A DNA stretch of 59,323 nucleotides from Podochytrium sp. JEL0797 (taxonomy: Eukaryota; Chytridiomycota; Chytridiomycetes; Chytridiales; Chytriomycetaceae), in contig JADGJG010000051.1 of NCBI GenBank assembly GCA_027596195.1, forward strand, positions 1-59,323. The letters are read 5' to 3'. Position 1 is the first letter of the stretch, and every line of letters starts with the position of its first letter. Of the stretch, positions 19,995 to 31,972 are shown in pieces. The notes under the pieces were generated by a model that was not told where the DNA came from, did no database searches, and was given only the letters and a program-made list of their open reading frames with translations. A program made the position numbers and the translations under genes.

Positions 19995-22900
19995 ATGTTG
20001 TCTCGACGAGAAATCATCAACTGGACAAAGGCCGTTCTCGGCGTAAGTGGGCTTCGACTCCCTGCGATTCAGTCTCACGCAATTGATCGCAGTTCGTCTT
20101 GGCCGTCACATTTGTTTTCGGAACTGGAGGGTTCAGCTCGTTCATCCAATCGAGGGCTTGCTATTGGGCCATGTACATAAATGTCACTCATTCACCGTTC
20201 GTATCTGATGGTTGTTTGGTTCCAGTGTTTGTCGGATAAAACTGAATTCGAATTTAGGTCAAAAACGGTTGGAGCCTACATGAATCAGACTCTTCTCATT
20301 CTCATGATGGTTGCGGCTGGTGCGGTGATGTGGTGTATTCTCCAAGGCCTCTGTGGCTCTTCCGATATTGCAATGGCTGTCGTTCTTTATGTTTGGGTCT
20401 ATTGCGTGTCTCTTCTGCGATCAACCTCCCATGAGCGTTATTACACGGTTTGCAGTTGAGTCTCATCCGAAACATTTCTGACTGTTGCGAGTTACTGATG
20501 TGAAAAGAACAGTGGTGGGAGTTTTAATTGCGTATATCTCAACTGCTGGAGAAACTGGCGTTTTGGGACCAAATTCAAGCCATGGAAGCCAGTTGGATTA
20601 CATATACCTTCGGGACACTGTTAACAGTTTCCTTGTCGGCATGCTGTGAGTATTTTCCCCCTTTTTGCGAATAGTTTTCTGATTTATTCTGCAGAATCGG
20701 CCTTTGCGTGAACGTCCTCGTCTTCCCCGACTTTGCCGAATCCCACCTCATTGACAAACTCGACGCCGTCTTCTCCAAAATGAGCGCCTTATCGCGCGCC
20801 TCCATCGACTGCGTCCTCACCTCCGACTACTCCAAAGAAGCCTACATGGCCAACTGCGCGACACGAAACCGACTCGTGTCCGAGATCCAAACCGCATTCG
20901 GACAGATTGACGTGGCCATTGATCAAGCGTCCATGGAAATCACGTATTCGCATTACTCCATGAAGGACTATTCGCGCATTTCGAGGCAGATTACGAGTGT
21001 GGCGGCCGTCATGTTCAGTATGAACACGGTTCTCAATAGTCCCGAGACGTTGCATCTCCTCATGTCTCCAGAGTATCAAACCAACGTGGGGCCCGCCATG
21101 AGAGATGTTTGGAAGTCATTTGATGACGCGGATACTGCGATTTGGGTGGCTTTGTCGAGAAACCTGAAGGAGTCGATGCATCACGAGAAGGGGAATAGCA
21201 ACAAATTGATTGTGGCGCTCGATACGACAGCGAGAGAAGCGTTCGATGCCTTCTCGGTTCATATGCCAGCAGTTTTTACCACTGTGTTTGATCACACGGA
21301 AGATGGGGTGTTGAGTTCTTCGACGGACTCGTGGGAGCGTTTTGTGCAAGTCAACTTTTATTGTGAGTGACTTTTATTGTGCTTCTGTGATGCTTTTTCT
21401 AAACGACAATGCTTTCAACAGTGCTGGGAATGAAGGAGGTAATTCCAAAGTATCTTGCCTAACGCATTTGGACAGCAAATTAATTCGTTTTACTTCAGTA
21501 TTTGCAAGAGCTCGTGTTTCTCCATGAAATTTCCGAATCACGTTGCGGAGACGACCACCCAGTTCGCTTCCACTTGAATTGGCTCATCCCCGTGCGCGAC
21601 TTTTTCCGCCGCACCAAGGCTCGCTTCGTCAAAGGGTTCCAAAAACCTTCTCCGAACTGGAAAAGCGAGTTTCTTGTGAGTTGCAAGAACCACTTCCTGT
21701 CGGACGCGTCCATCTATGCGGTCAAGTCCGCCACCGCGATTTTGTGTTTCCAATTGATTCTCTTTTTGGATCCGTAAGTTTGATTTTGTTTGATTTTTTC
21801 AAATTCCGTTTACCAGAGATTGAATGCTTGTTCCCAGGGAGACATACGAAAACTGGTTCTTTGAGCGCTGTCTTGCTCCGATCGCTGTCGCTCTGTCGCC
21901 AAATCTTGGGCAAACATACGGCACTTTGCTCCCGAGAATCATGGGCACGGTGGTGGGGGCCTCTCTTGCATATGGGAGCGTTGTTTTATTTGGAGTCAAA
22001 TCGGCTTGGCACGTCCTCACAGCAGTCATTGCGGCGGTGCCGTGCTTCTATATCGCGCTGTTTCACAAGAAGCATCTGTCCCTCGCGAATCTCACGCTCA
22101 TTTCATTTGCGAACGTGAGTGCAATTGATTTTCGGACATGATTTGGACGAAACTAACTGGTTCAAACTTCATCAGTACCTTTTCATCTCACTCGCATTTT
22201 TGGGAGACCCGACCTTTCCAGCTCCGCAAGTTTACCTCTACAGACTCGTTTCCGTCGTCTCCGTTGCTCTCTGCTTTGCTCTCTTCTTCACATCTGTCAT
22301 TTACCCACAATTCGCCCGCCGCCGTCTCCGAGACCGCATGTCCGACATTTTCCGCGACCTCAATGTCTTTTACCGCAAAATCGTCTCCAACAGCCTCCGC
22401 ACGCGCGACCTCGAACTCGAATTCACCGACACCAAAGACTTGCGCAACAAAATCTTCAAACACCTCGTGGCACTCGAACCGTTGCTCCAGTTTTCGATCC
22501 AAGAGCCGCGTATTGAAGGCAAATTCCAGATTCAAGAGTACCGCAAGGTGGTTGAATGTATGTATCATCTGTTGGATCGGCTCGAGTGTTTGAGACTGTG
22601 TGTGGGAGATCAGCCGTTCAATCCCAAGATTAACGAGGTGTTGCGGTTTGGGGAGTATGGCGAAGGAAGGGCCGAGATGCACCAGACGATCCGCATTCTC
22701 CTCTACATCTTCACGTCGACCATGTTGACCAAGATTCGAATTCTCCCGAACCTCCCGAACGCGTCTCAAGCACGTGACCGGATGATTCACGGATTCGTGA
22801 CGATGCTCGTTGAACACAATCGGCCGCATTCGTTGAACGGGTCGGATCCGTTTGACACGGTTTTACCGTCGGATCAGCAGGGGATGCTGACGGCTTTGAT

Positions 22901-23063
22901 TACGGACAAGTGGGTGCGTGTGTTGGGGATGTCGGTGTCGTTGCGGGAAGTGTCGCGTGTCTTGGATGAGACGGGGCCGCATATGAAGGCGATTTTTGGG
23001 GAGGCGCCGGATATTGTGGATCCTGAGAAGGAAGTGTTGAAAGCCGTTGTTATCAAAGAATAA
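19995..23063 (+). CDS. FUSC/ArAE-like membrane transporter T2, 9 exons, 868 aa
   Basis: Exons: 19995-20042, 20093-20196, 20258-20454, 20513-20645, 20695-21362, 21422-21438, 21499-21773, 21838-22114 and 22176-23063, exactly 869 codons. The family layout is clear: an INWTKAVLG tag, N-terminal spans with QGLCGSSDIAMAV and LLRSTSHERYYTV, a long cytosolic loop (NVLVFPDFAESHL, SMEITYSHYSMKDYSRI), then SPNLGQTYGTLLPRIMGTVVGASLAYGSV with more spans, and a C-terminal domain with YPQFARRRLRDRMSDIFRDLNVFYRKIV and SVSLREVSRVLDETGP. It has two introns that T3 lacks, which create a 17-base exon 6 (coding LLGMKE with the preceding base). It forms a head-to-tail pair with T3. Transport of aromatic or amphipathic compounds is inferred from the family. 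Confidence 0.85.
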
Positions 23064-23223
23064 ATAGTATTTTGTTTGTGGTTTTGGGTGTCAGCTCCTG
23101 CAAGTTAATAACCCAGCTTGGGTCGGGGCCAGGTCGCCTTCCCAACTAGAAAATAAAAAATAAAGTCCAGAAATAAAATTTTACCAGTGCTTCTAGAAAT
23201 CCGATTTTCGGGAAATCACACTC

Positions 23224-26200
23224 ATGCCGTTGTCTTTCAGACAAGTCATCAACTGGTCAAAGGCAGTACTCGGGGTATGTGATTGAAGCCACCTGCGTGG
23301 AGTTCTCCTTACCAACCCGATTCCCAGCTCGTCTTGGCCTTCACCTTTGTTTTCACCCCGCTCAGTTCATGGATGCAACGCCGTGACGTCTATTGGTGTC
23401 TCTGGGTTTCTATCGTTAATCCACCGTATGTTGTTGAAGTCGGAGTTTTGCCTCTGGCTGTCGACTGATTTCAAACTTTAGCTCAAAATCCGTCGGATCG
23501 TACATCTCAATGTGCACGCTTCTTGTTTTGATGATTGGTTGCTCTGCCGTTATGTGGTGTATTCTGCAAGGACTTTGTGGCTCATCTGACGTGGCGATGG
23601 CTGTCATTCTTTATGTCTGGGTCTATTTATTGTCTCTCCTGCGGTCAACGTCTCACGAGCGATATTACACGGTGTGCATGTGCGGGATCATTATCGCATA
23701 TATTTCTACTGCCGGCGAGGTGGGCGTTCTTGGGCCCAATTCGAGTGGGGGTGACCAGCTCGATTACGAATACCTTGGTCAAACGGTCAGTTCGTTCCTG
23801 ATTGGACTTCTGTGAGCTTTTTCTCTTTCTCATGTTGTCCTATATCTGAATGAAAATTTAGTATCGGCCTTTTCGTCAACATCCTGGTCTTTCCGGATTT
23901 CGCCGAATCACATCTGATCGAGAGTTTGAACGAGGTGTTTGCCAAAATGGGTGTCTTGACGAGTGCCTCCATCAGCTGTGTCACGGCTGCAGATTATTCT
24001 AAGGAAGCGTACGCTGCCAACTGTGCGACGCGAGCTCAACTCGTCTCGGAGATCCAAACAACATTCGGACTGATTGACGCGGCCATCACTCAAGCGTCCA
24101 TGGAAATCACCTACTCGCATTTCTCCATGAAGGATTATTCTCGGATTACCGAGCAGACCAAAAGCGTTGCGGCCGTTCTTTTCAGTATGCACACCGCTCT
24201 CCAAAGTCCCGAGACGGAGCACCTGCTCTTGTCGTTGGAGTATCAATCCAACGTGACGATTCCGATAAAGAACTTGTGGAAAGAGTTTGATGCGGCGTGT
24301 ATGGCGATTTTCATGAAGTTGGGGCGTGAATCGCGATCCTCTCATCGCCAGGAGAAGGGAGGGCTTGACAGTTTGATCTTGAAGCTCGAACAAACGGCGA
24401 CAAACGCTTTCCGTTCGTTTGAAGTTCATCAGCCTGCCATATTCGCAAAAGTGTTTGAAGAAACAAGTGTGAGGTTGGCAGGCTCGTCGATGGAGGGCTG
24501 GGAATCGTTTGTTCAGCTGAATTTCTTAGCATTGGCCAACAAAGAGGTGATTGATTCGAGCTTGCGACCCGATGTTGGATTAATTCGGTTTTGTACTCCA
24601 GTTTGTCCAAGAGCTGGTGTATCTTCATGACGCGTCCGAATCGCGTTCCGGATCCGACCATCCCGTTCGCATCCACTTCAACTGGTTGATTCCACTCAGA
24701 AAACTTTCCAGAAAAATCCGTGCTCAGTGCGCGAAAGGATTCGAGAAGCCGCCGCCCAATTGGCAGAATGAGTTTCTTGTCAAATGCAAGAACCATTTTA
24801 TGTCGGACGCCTCTGTTTATGGGGTCAAGTGTGCCACAGCCATTCTGTGTTTTCAAATGGTCCTCTTTTTCAATCCGTAAGTGCTTGTTTCGTTCCTTCT
24901 CAATAAACTCATTTTCTCGTTTTTCAGAAATCTATATGCTACGTGGTTTTTCGAACGCGCTCTCGCTCCTATTGTGAGTTCGGTTGATGTCGTATCTTGG
25001 GAATTCATTTCGTTTTTTTGTTTGATGTATCCAGGCTGTTTCGCTATCTCCTTCGCTGGGCCAAACATATGGTACCTTGCTGCCGAGAATTGTGGGAACC
25101 GTTGGTGGCGCTTCGTTGGGTTATGCAAGTGTTCTGGTGTTTGGCGTCGACTCGCCTTGGCATATTCTGGCAAGCTTTATTGCTGCGGTGCCGTGTTTCT
25201 ACGTTGCGCTGTTCTATAAGCAACATTTGCCCTTTGCGAACCTGACGCTCATTTCGTTTGCCAACGTGAGTGCAAGTTAGTTTTCGGACAGAATTTGGAC
25301 AAAAACTGATTCCGCATATTTTTGCATCAGTACCTTTTCATATCACTAGCGTTTTTGGGAGACCCGACGTTTCCTGCTCCGCAAGTATACCTGTACAGAC
25401 TCGTTTCAGTGGTCTCCATTTCCCTCTGCTTCGCCCTCCTCTTTACTTCCGTGATTTACCCGCAATTCGCACGCCGTCGCTTGCGCGAGCGCATGTCCGA
25501 CATTTTCCGTGACCTCAACGTATTCTACCGCCATATTGTGTCCAACAGCCTCCGCCCGCACGATACCCCACTCTTCGACACCAAACGTTTGCGAAACCAA
25601 ATCTTTTCCCAACTCGTGGCCCTCGAACCGTTGCTTCAGTTTTCGATCCAAGAGCCACGAATCGAAGGCAAATTCCCCATCCAAGAATACCGCCAGGTAG
25701 TCGAATGCATGTCCCATCTCCTCGACCGACTCGAATGTTTGAGACTGTGTGTGGGAAACGAGCCGTTCGATGCCAACATCACCCACGTGATGCGGTGGGG
25801 AGAATATGGCGCCGGGCGAGCCGAAATGCACTCGACGATTCGTATTCTGCTGTTCCTGTTCACTTCCACGATGCTCACTAAGCTCAAGATTCTACCAAAC
25901 CTTCCAAACGCGTCGCAAGCGCGCAGCAGGATGATTCACGGATTCGTGACCATGCTCATTGAGCACAGTCTACCCCATTCGGTGGATGGAGTGGACCCGT
26001 TTGATACTGTTTTGCCACTGGATCAGAATGGGATTCTCGAACGGTTGAGCACTGACAAGTGGGTGCGTGTTTTGGGAATGTCATTTTCGCTGCGGGAAGT
26101 GTCACGCGTGTTGGATGAGACGGGGCCTCACATGAAGGCGATTTTTGGGGAAGCGCCGGATATTGTGGATCCGGAGAAGGACGCGTTGAGGGCCATTGAT

Positions 26201-26254
26201 GTCGAGACGAACACGCTCTCTCCGCTGCATCGAATTAATGATTCTCATAAATAA
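23224..26254 (+). CDS. FUSC/ArAE-like membrane transporter T3, 8 exons, 879 aa
   Basis: Exons: 23224-23274, 23328-23425, 23482-23811, 23862-24546, 24602-24876, 24928-24973, 25035-25265 and 25331-26254, exactly 880 codons. It starts 160 bases after the T2 stop and is its nearest relative: long stretches of the C-terminal domain are identical and the last intron is still alignable between them. Its FUSC motif is SPSLGQTYGTLLPRIVGTVGGASLGYASV. An intron splits this exon between LAPI and AVSLSPS, making a 46-base exon 6 not present in T2. The C-terminus is extended after DIVDPEKDALRA by about 16 residues. The pair probably arose by recent tandem duplication followed by intron gain and loss. Confidence 0.85.
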
Positions 26255-26433
26255 AGAATAAATGCGAAAGCGAAGGTAATCACTCGCTCTGCGACCCTCC
26301 CATCAGTCAGACCGCATCCTCGCCCTAAAACTCCCCAAACTCAACGCCATCTCGCCCCTCACGCAAATCGCCGGTCCGAACCAGACAACGACTTCCCCGT
26401 CAACCAAATGCCCTTTCATTTTCAAAACTAATT

Positions 26434-27325
26434 TTATTTGTCCGCTTCAAGAATCGCCGCCAGTTCTTCCCCAATCAACACTCGCGTGAGGTTTTCAGGC
26501 TTGATCAGCATCGGGCGAGACCCGCCAATCCACGTCACAATCCACCTCCCTTTACTCTCATCGTATCGTTCAATCTGCCGATAGGCCCCATTCAAGTCGC
26601 CGCTGATCAAGCGTTCAAGTATAACGAGATCACCCATTCTCAAGTCCTCCAGCGGTCTGCAGACGGACTTGTGACCTTGTTTCCAATCTCTGACTTGACA
26701 TTCGTGCGAGCAGTAGTATACGGACTTGCAGCCGGCGCACTTTTTGGTCAGCGAATTGGAGCTTGCGTTGCGACAGCATTCGCAAACTGTAACGTAGTTT
26801 CTTGCTGCACATGCATCCACAACATGCGCAAATGCTTCAGAAGATAAAGGTCGATCGGGGTTGACAGGAAACATTTCACGGAAGCCTGCCTCCATTTCAT
26901 CAAGGGTGAATTCCGACGAGCGATTCCTTTTTTTGCAAAGACAAGCCAACAGTGAGGCGAAGAAAGATTTTCGCGGATCGTCATGCATTTGGAGTCGACG
27001 CCAGGCTGAATGAGGGACCAGATTTTCTCGTCCAATTCAGCGGGAGACATGGATTCGAAAATGGAGATGGCTTTCTCGCAGTATCAGCTTGTCCGAGAAT
27101 CATGAACGCAGCGCCGCGGATGTACGGATGCTCAGCCGGGTTGGTGGCCGTTCGCTTGACGGCGGAAAGGTGCGAAGCGGACAGCGAGTCGGCGAATAAA
27201 TAGAGCATGTGGAGCGATGTCTCTTTGGCGCGGCCAAGGCCGGGCGAGATTTCGATATCACGAATGGCTTCCGCGAGATCGGCAGCAGTCACAGATTCTC
27301 GCATTTTCGAAAACTTTTCGATCAC
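26434..27325 (-). pseudogene. Divergent MYND protein copy H, frame-disrupted
   Basis: A complete zinc finger is present ([24 protein letters not shown]), with a C-terminal domain ([31 protein letters not shown]) and a recognisable N-terminal domain ([27 protein letters not shown]). These lie in three frames, broken near 27070 and near 26985. Two single-base shifts, sequencing errors or an unseen intron could each explain it. A possible upstream exon (ATG 27433, intron beginning GTAAGT at about 27345) would add an unrelated N-terminus. The finger is unusually well preserved for a dead gene, so an assembly error or a real spliced gene should be considered. Confidence 0.6.
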
Positions 27326-27334
27326 GGGTGCAAA

Positions 27335-27660
27335 TCAAGGAAACGCACTTACGAGTGCGTTATTCGCGATCACAGCAAGTTTTGCATTGGGATACAGGGA
27401 AATCCTCCCAACCCATGGTTCCAAAATCCTCATCTGTTTTTTATTGAGATGTTGAAGACAACCATCATCTCGAACACCAACATTCACGCGATTGTTTAGC
27501 CATAAAGTAAAAGAAGGCGCTATACGATGCAAATCAAACCAAACAAGTTTTATTCACCACAAACTCCCTCATCAAAACAAAACAATTAAAAAAGTGTAAT
27601 AATGGCACAAGAAAAAAACAAACAATAATGATAAAGAGAGAGCCCCCCAAAAAACAAAAG
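27335..27660. other. Intergenic or possible upstream exon of copy H
   Basis: The part up to about 27433 may be an upstream exon of the minus-strand MYND copy H. The rest is the A-rich 3' flank of HSP70, with AATAAT and ATTAAAA stretches usable as polyadenylation signals on the minus strand. No other gene is seen. Confidence 0.3.
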
Positions 27661-27682
27661 AAATCATGCAATCCCTCTCTCT

Positions 27683-30048
27683 TTACTTCTTGTTGGCATC
27701 CTTGAAATCCGCATCCTCCACCTTTTCCTCCGACGACGAAGATGCTCCCTCACTCTGCTTCTTCTTGTACACCATCTCAAACAACTTCAACGACCCAGCC
27801 TGCAACTCGCCGTACGTCTCCTTAATCTTCTCGGCAGCCGTGTTCTCCGTGTCCGCCAACAAGGCCCTCAACTCGACAATCTTGGCACGAATCTTTTCAG
27901 CCTCGGCAGCGTCCAACTGGTCCTTGAACTCCGTCATGGACTTTTCAATGTCGTGGATAATGCTCTCGGCCTTGTTGCTCTCCTCAATCACTTCCTTGCG
28001 GAGTTTGTCGGCCTCGGCGTGGTTCTCGGCCTCGTTGACCATCTTGTCAATCTCAGCGTCAGAAAGACCGGAGGAAGCGGCGAGGGTAATGCTGCAGTCC
28101 TTGTTGGTGGCCTTGTCCTTGGCTCCAACGTTCACGATACCATCGGCGTCAATGTCGAAGGTGACCTCAATCTGAGGAACTCCACGCGGTGCCGGGGGGA
28201 TTCCAGCCAAGTTGAACTGACCGAGGAGCTTGTTGTCCTTGACGAGCTGTCTCTCTCCCTGGTAGACCTTGATCTCGACCTGGGATTGGCCGTCCGCAGC
28301 CGTGGAGAAGACTTGCGACTTCTTGGTGGGGATGGTTGTGTTGCGGTTGATCAAGGGGGTGAAGACTCCTCCGAGGGTTTCGATTCCGAGGGAAAGCGGG
28401 GTCACGTCGAGCAAGAGGATCGAGTTGACTTCTCCAGAAAGGACTCCTCCCTGGATGGCGGCTCCGATGGCAACGGCTTCGTCGGGGTTCACGGCCTTGG
28501 AGGGCTCGCGGCCAAAGATTTGGCGCACCATCTCCTGGACCTTGGGCACACGCGACATTCCTCCGACGAGAATAACTTCGTTGATCTCGCTGGTCGCGAC
28601 GCCTGCGTCCTTGATGGCCTTCTTGCAGGGCTCAATGGTGCGGTCCATGAGGGCCTTGGTGAGAGACTCGAACTGCGAACGCGTGAGCTTCGAGGTGATG
28701 TGTTTGGGGCCCGAGGCGTCGACGGTGATGTACGGGAGGTTGATTTCGGTGCTGACACCGGACGAGAGCTCAATCTTGGCCTTCTCGGCGGCTTCACGGA
28801 TACGCTGGAGGGCGGTGCGGTCCTTGGAGAGATCGATTCCAGACTCTTTCTTGAACTGGTCCGCAATGTGTTGGACGAGCACGTTGTCGAAATCTTCTCC
28901 TCCCAAGTGGGTGTCTCCGTTGGTCGACTTGACCTCAAAGACTCCCTTCTGGATCTCCAAAAGCGAAACATCGAAAGTTCCACCACCCAAGTCGTATACG
29001 GCAATCACACGGTCTCCAGACTTCTCCAATCCGTACGCGAGGGCAGCGGCGGTGGGCTCATTGATGACACGGAGGACGTTGAGACCAGAAATGGTTCCGG
29101 CGTCCTTGGTGGCCTGACGCTGGGCGTCGTTGAAGTAGGCGGGGACGGTGACGACTGGAATAGCAAGATGAGTTTCCCACCCAAAACAAAACAAAACCAC
29201 ACCACCACTCACCAGCATCCTTCACGGGTCTGTTCAAGAATCCCTCAGCAGTCTCCTTCATCTTCATGAGGACGAATCCACCGACCTGGGAGGGCGAGTA
29301 CTTCTTTCCTCTTGCCTCGACCCAGGCATCGCCGTTGCTGTGCTTCACAATCTTGTACGAAACGGTCTTCATGTCCTCCTGGACGGCCTTGTCGTCGAAG
29401 CGGCGACCAATCAGACGCTTTGTGGCAAAGAGGGTGTTTTCGGGGTTGACCACGGCCTGGCGCTTGGCGGGCGTTCCGACAATGAGCTCGCCGTCCTTGG
29501 AGAAGGCAACGATGGAAGGGGTGGTGCGGCCTCCCTCGGAGTTTTCAATCACGCGGGGGGTCTTTCCGTCCATGACTGGGTTTGTTTTGATCGGGTATTT
29601 GAGATATTGGGAGCAAGTGGAGTATTGGGATCGTGGCATTCAATAGGTGGGGTTTCGAGAGCAGGATTCAAGGGATATGGAGAGACATGAGGGGAATATT
29701 AGCAGATCAGCGACATGTTCGAAAAAACGCAAAAGCAAAAAAGAAAAACAAATAACTCACCAGCAACACACGAGTTGGTGGTTCCCAAGTCGATTCCAAT
29801 CACTTGGCCAGTGACCTTCTCGCTGTGAAAACAACAGTGTTAAACGAAGAAGCTTGGTGATCAATCATCTTCGATGGTTACCTGTAGCTGCGCACAAACG
29901 ATCGGGACGCAACTGGCTGGATGAACTAGAGGAAGCACAAGAGTCAGTACCAGGCAGCATCATGAATCACCCCACGAAAGCTTCTCACGTTGCTTCGGAG
30001 CAGCGGTCTGGCTGATGCCGCAAGAGATGTGATGCGAGAGAAGTACAT
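27683..30048 (-). CDS. SSC1: Mitochondrial Hsp70 chaperone (SSC1 type), 5 exons, 666 aa
   Basis: Exons: 30048-29989, 29925-29882, 29822-29761, 29575-29213 and 29154-27683, exactly 667 codons. The presequence ([20 protein letters not shown], then [10 protein letters not shown]) is Arg/Ser-rich and non-acidic, typical of matrix import. The ATPase domain starts [15 protein letters not shown], with [12 protein letters not shown] and [11 protein letters not shown] later. The linker and substrate-binding domain show [23 protein letters not shown] and [16 protein letters not shown]. The C-terminus is Lys/Glu-rich, ending DANKK. It is the import motor and folding chaperone of the matrix, working with a J-protein and GrpE. 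A CTTTCCCTTAG sequence just before the ATG may be a 5'-UTR intron acceptor. Codon use is the most biased in the window, as expected for high expression. Confidence 0.95.
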
Positions 30049-30740
30049 GGCCTAAGGGAAAGCTGTCAGTGGGATGTGGCTGGCAAAGAAGGGGCAGGTT
30101 GCGAGGATGCTGGCTGATCGCAGACCAAGCGGGGCACCTCGGGTTCGTTTTTTCACCTTTTTTTGAATTTCGATTTTTTTCGCAACGCTTCCGATATCAA
30201 AAAAACAGTTGCTGACGTGGTGTGAAATCACGGATAGAATCTATGCATAATATTTAATACTTAATAGCCACATTAGATCTGATCCCTTCCCTTAGCAGTA
30301 GTTTCAATGAAGCAAGTCCCGAATTGCGCGTTTCGGCTCGCAATGCGCAGATCGACAAATATTCAACCTTAAGGGTCATTTCGAATTAATCATCGGCTGT
30401 ATCAAATATTCGCAAAGGGTGATAGAAAATAATGAAGGGGAGTGGTCAGGGGGTTGTCAGGGGGGCACATTGTGGCTTTCGAACATTCCGGAATCTCTTC
30501 GAATGAAATTTTGTACCTTCCACTATCGTTTTTGATGTACATATCCGCTTCCGGAGCTGGCCTCAAAAGGTGAATTTGAGGCGCAATAATGACTGCATTC
30601 TTGCAAAACAAGATGGGTTTGTCAGTGTGACAGGAACAAAGCATCCAAATAACATCTCAAATGAACCTATCTAAGATGACAGCATATTGAAATTCAAACG
30701 CCCGGATCTATCCAAGATCGTTTTGTATGGAATCACTATT
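30049..30740. other. HSP70 5' flank, no gene seen
   Basis: About 690 bases. The first 250 bases are the likely HSP70 promoter and leader, with T/A-rich stretches. I searched by eye for heat-shock elements (alternating GAA/TTC): TTC-rich fragments occur, but no clear three-unit array. One short minus-strand frame (30402-30644) has no family match. Confidence 0.4.
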
Positions 30741-30905
30741 GACCGGCACGTATCGAGGGCAACGCGCAGTTATCACTTTCCGCGTCTTCTGTCAGAACCC
30801 ACCTGCCTTTGGCGATGCCAAAAGCAAACAAGTTGCATATCTTTTTTTGGTTCACCTCGAGTCTCTCGTTCATAACGTCAAAATCACAAATTTGATAGCT
30901 CATTG
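30741..30905 (-). pseudogene. C-terminal remnant of a MYND-family gene (I)
   Basis: A short stretch reads CNLFAFGIAKGRWVLTEDAE, parallel to NLLSFDVAKDRWSVAVNAE in the adjacent intact copy J. The usual IKPENLT motif that should follow is lost, and no zinc finger is left. It lies just 3' of copy J in the same orientation, the remains of a tandem duplicate. Confidence 0.65.
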
Positions 30906-30971
30906 AAGGGAATTTCAACGCGTTCGCGCGTTGTGCAATGGACCGAAGAAGGGTAATTAGATTATATTTAT

Positions 30972-31898
30972 TCAACGTTTTTGTGCCATCTCAATCTCGG
31001 CGCGAATCTGATCCACCTCTTCCACAGTCACCACACGAGTCAGATTCTCTGTCTTGATAGAAACACAGACGTCACTTTCGGCATTGACTGCCACACTCCA
31101 CCTGTCTTTGGCAACGTCAAATGAGAGCAAGTTGCCAATAGTCTTGTTCAACACGGACGTTTCGCTCAACCCATTGATAAAGACATAATCCCCAATCTTG
31201 AGCTCATCAAAGGGTCGACAAATGCCCTTGTGCCCAGACTTCCACGCGCGCTTTTGGCATTCACGCGAACAGTACCAATCGAGGCGGCATGAATCGCATT
31301 TTTTGAGGGTGGACTTCGCTTCCCCGCACGAGTCGCATAGCGCTTTGGTCACTATTCGCTGGCTCGACCGGATGGAACAAATCCGCCACAGAGCGGTTAT
31401 CGGATTCACCGTCTTCTTCAACTCCGTCTCTCTTTGAAGCACTAATTCTTCCGCGTTCTTGATCACGGCCAACGTCCATCGTCGCCATAGGGCATCCAAA
31501 CAATCCACGAGGCGCAAACGATTCCAGCGAGCATCTTGGGTGTAAACCCATGCATGCTCTTGTTGCAGTTGTGTGGACGACATGGAATCCCAGATGCGCA
31601 GAGCTCTGCGGAACTCTGCCTGCTGCGCCAGGTTGTCGGTGGAGACGGCGGCATATCCCGCAATGAACAGTGCGACACCTTGGTAGTACGGATGTTCCCC
31701 TTCGCGAGCTGCGAGGGCTGCAAAGAAGGAAGGATCGGCAGGCAAGGCGTCTTCTTTCGCCAGCACCATTTTCTTGAATAACTCGAAGCATGCGCGCAGG
31801 AGGAGGTCCTTGCGTTCATAGGGAGTAAGGCCGACAGGCTGCTTGAGAAGCTCGAGTTTGTAGCCTTCGAGCTGGGAACGAAGGTCGCCTGCTGACAT
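30972..31898 (-). CDS. MYND zinc-finger protein, intact copy J (308 aa)
   Basis: Single exon, undamaged. N-terminal domain: LELLKQPVGLTPYERKD, AAREGEHPYYQGVALFIAGY, RALRIWDSMSSTQLQQEHAW. MYND finger at about 188-227: CDSC, KKCDSC, YCSREC, GHKGIC. C-terminal domain: GDYVFINGLSE, FDVAKDRWSVAV, IKTENLTRVVTVEEVDQI. It belongs to a subgroup with copy K and remnant I, differing from copies A and G in the linker before the finger (ETELKKTVNPITALWRIC) and in the longer acidic ADAL insert of the N-terminal domain. The gene is flanked by dead tandem copies on both sides, the same pattern as copy G. Confidence 0.85.
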   Translation of the reverse strand: MSAGDLRSQLEGYKLELLKQPVGLTPYERKDLLLRACFELFKKMVLAKEDALPADPSFFAALAAREGEHPYYQGVALFIAGYAAVSTDNLAQQAEFRRALRIWDSMSSTQLQQEHAWVYTQDARWNRLRLVDCLDALWRRWTLAVIKNAEELVLQRETELKKTVNPITALWRICSIRSSQRIVTKALCDSCGEAKSTLKKCDSCRLDWYCSRECQKRAWKSGHKGICRPFDELKIGDYVFINGLSETSVLNKTIGNLLSFDVAKDRWSVAVNAESDVCVSIKTENLTRVVTVEEVDQIRAEIEMAQKR

Positions 31899-31972
31899 GA
31901 TTTTTTTTCACCTTACTGACTCACAGCGAACTACCTCACCATTGAAGTCGTAAGAACGCGATAACAATATAT

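Noticed and set aside
27953..29269. Long plus-strand open frame of 438 codons
   Set aside because: It is exactly antisense to mitochondrial HSP70, whose biased codon use keeps the opposite strand open. It has no family motifs.
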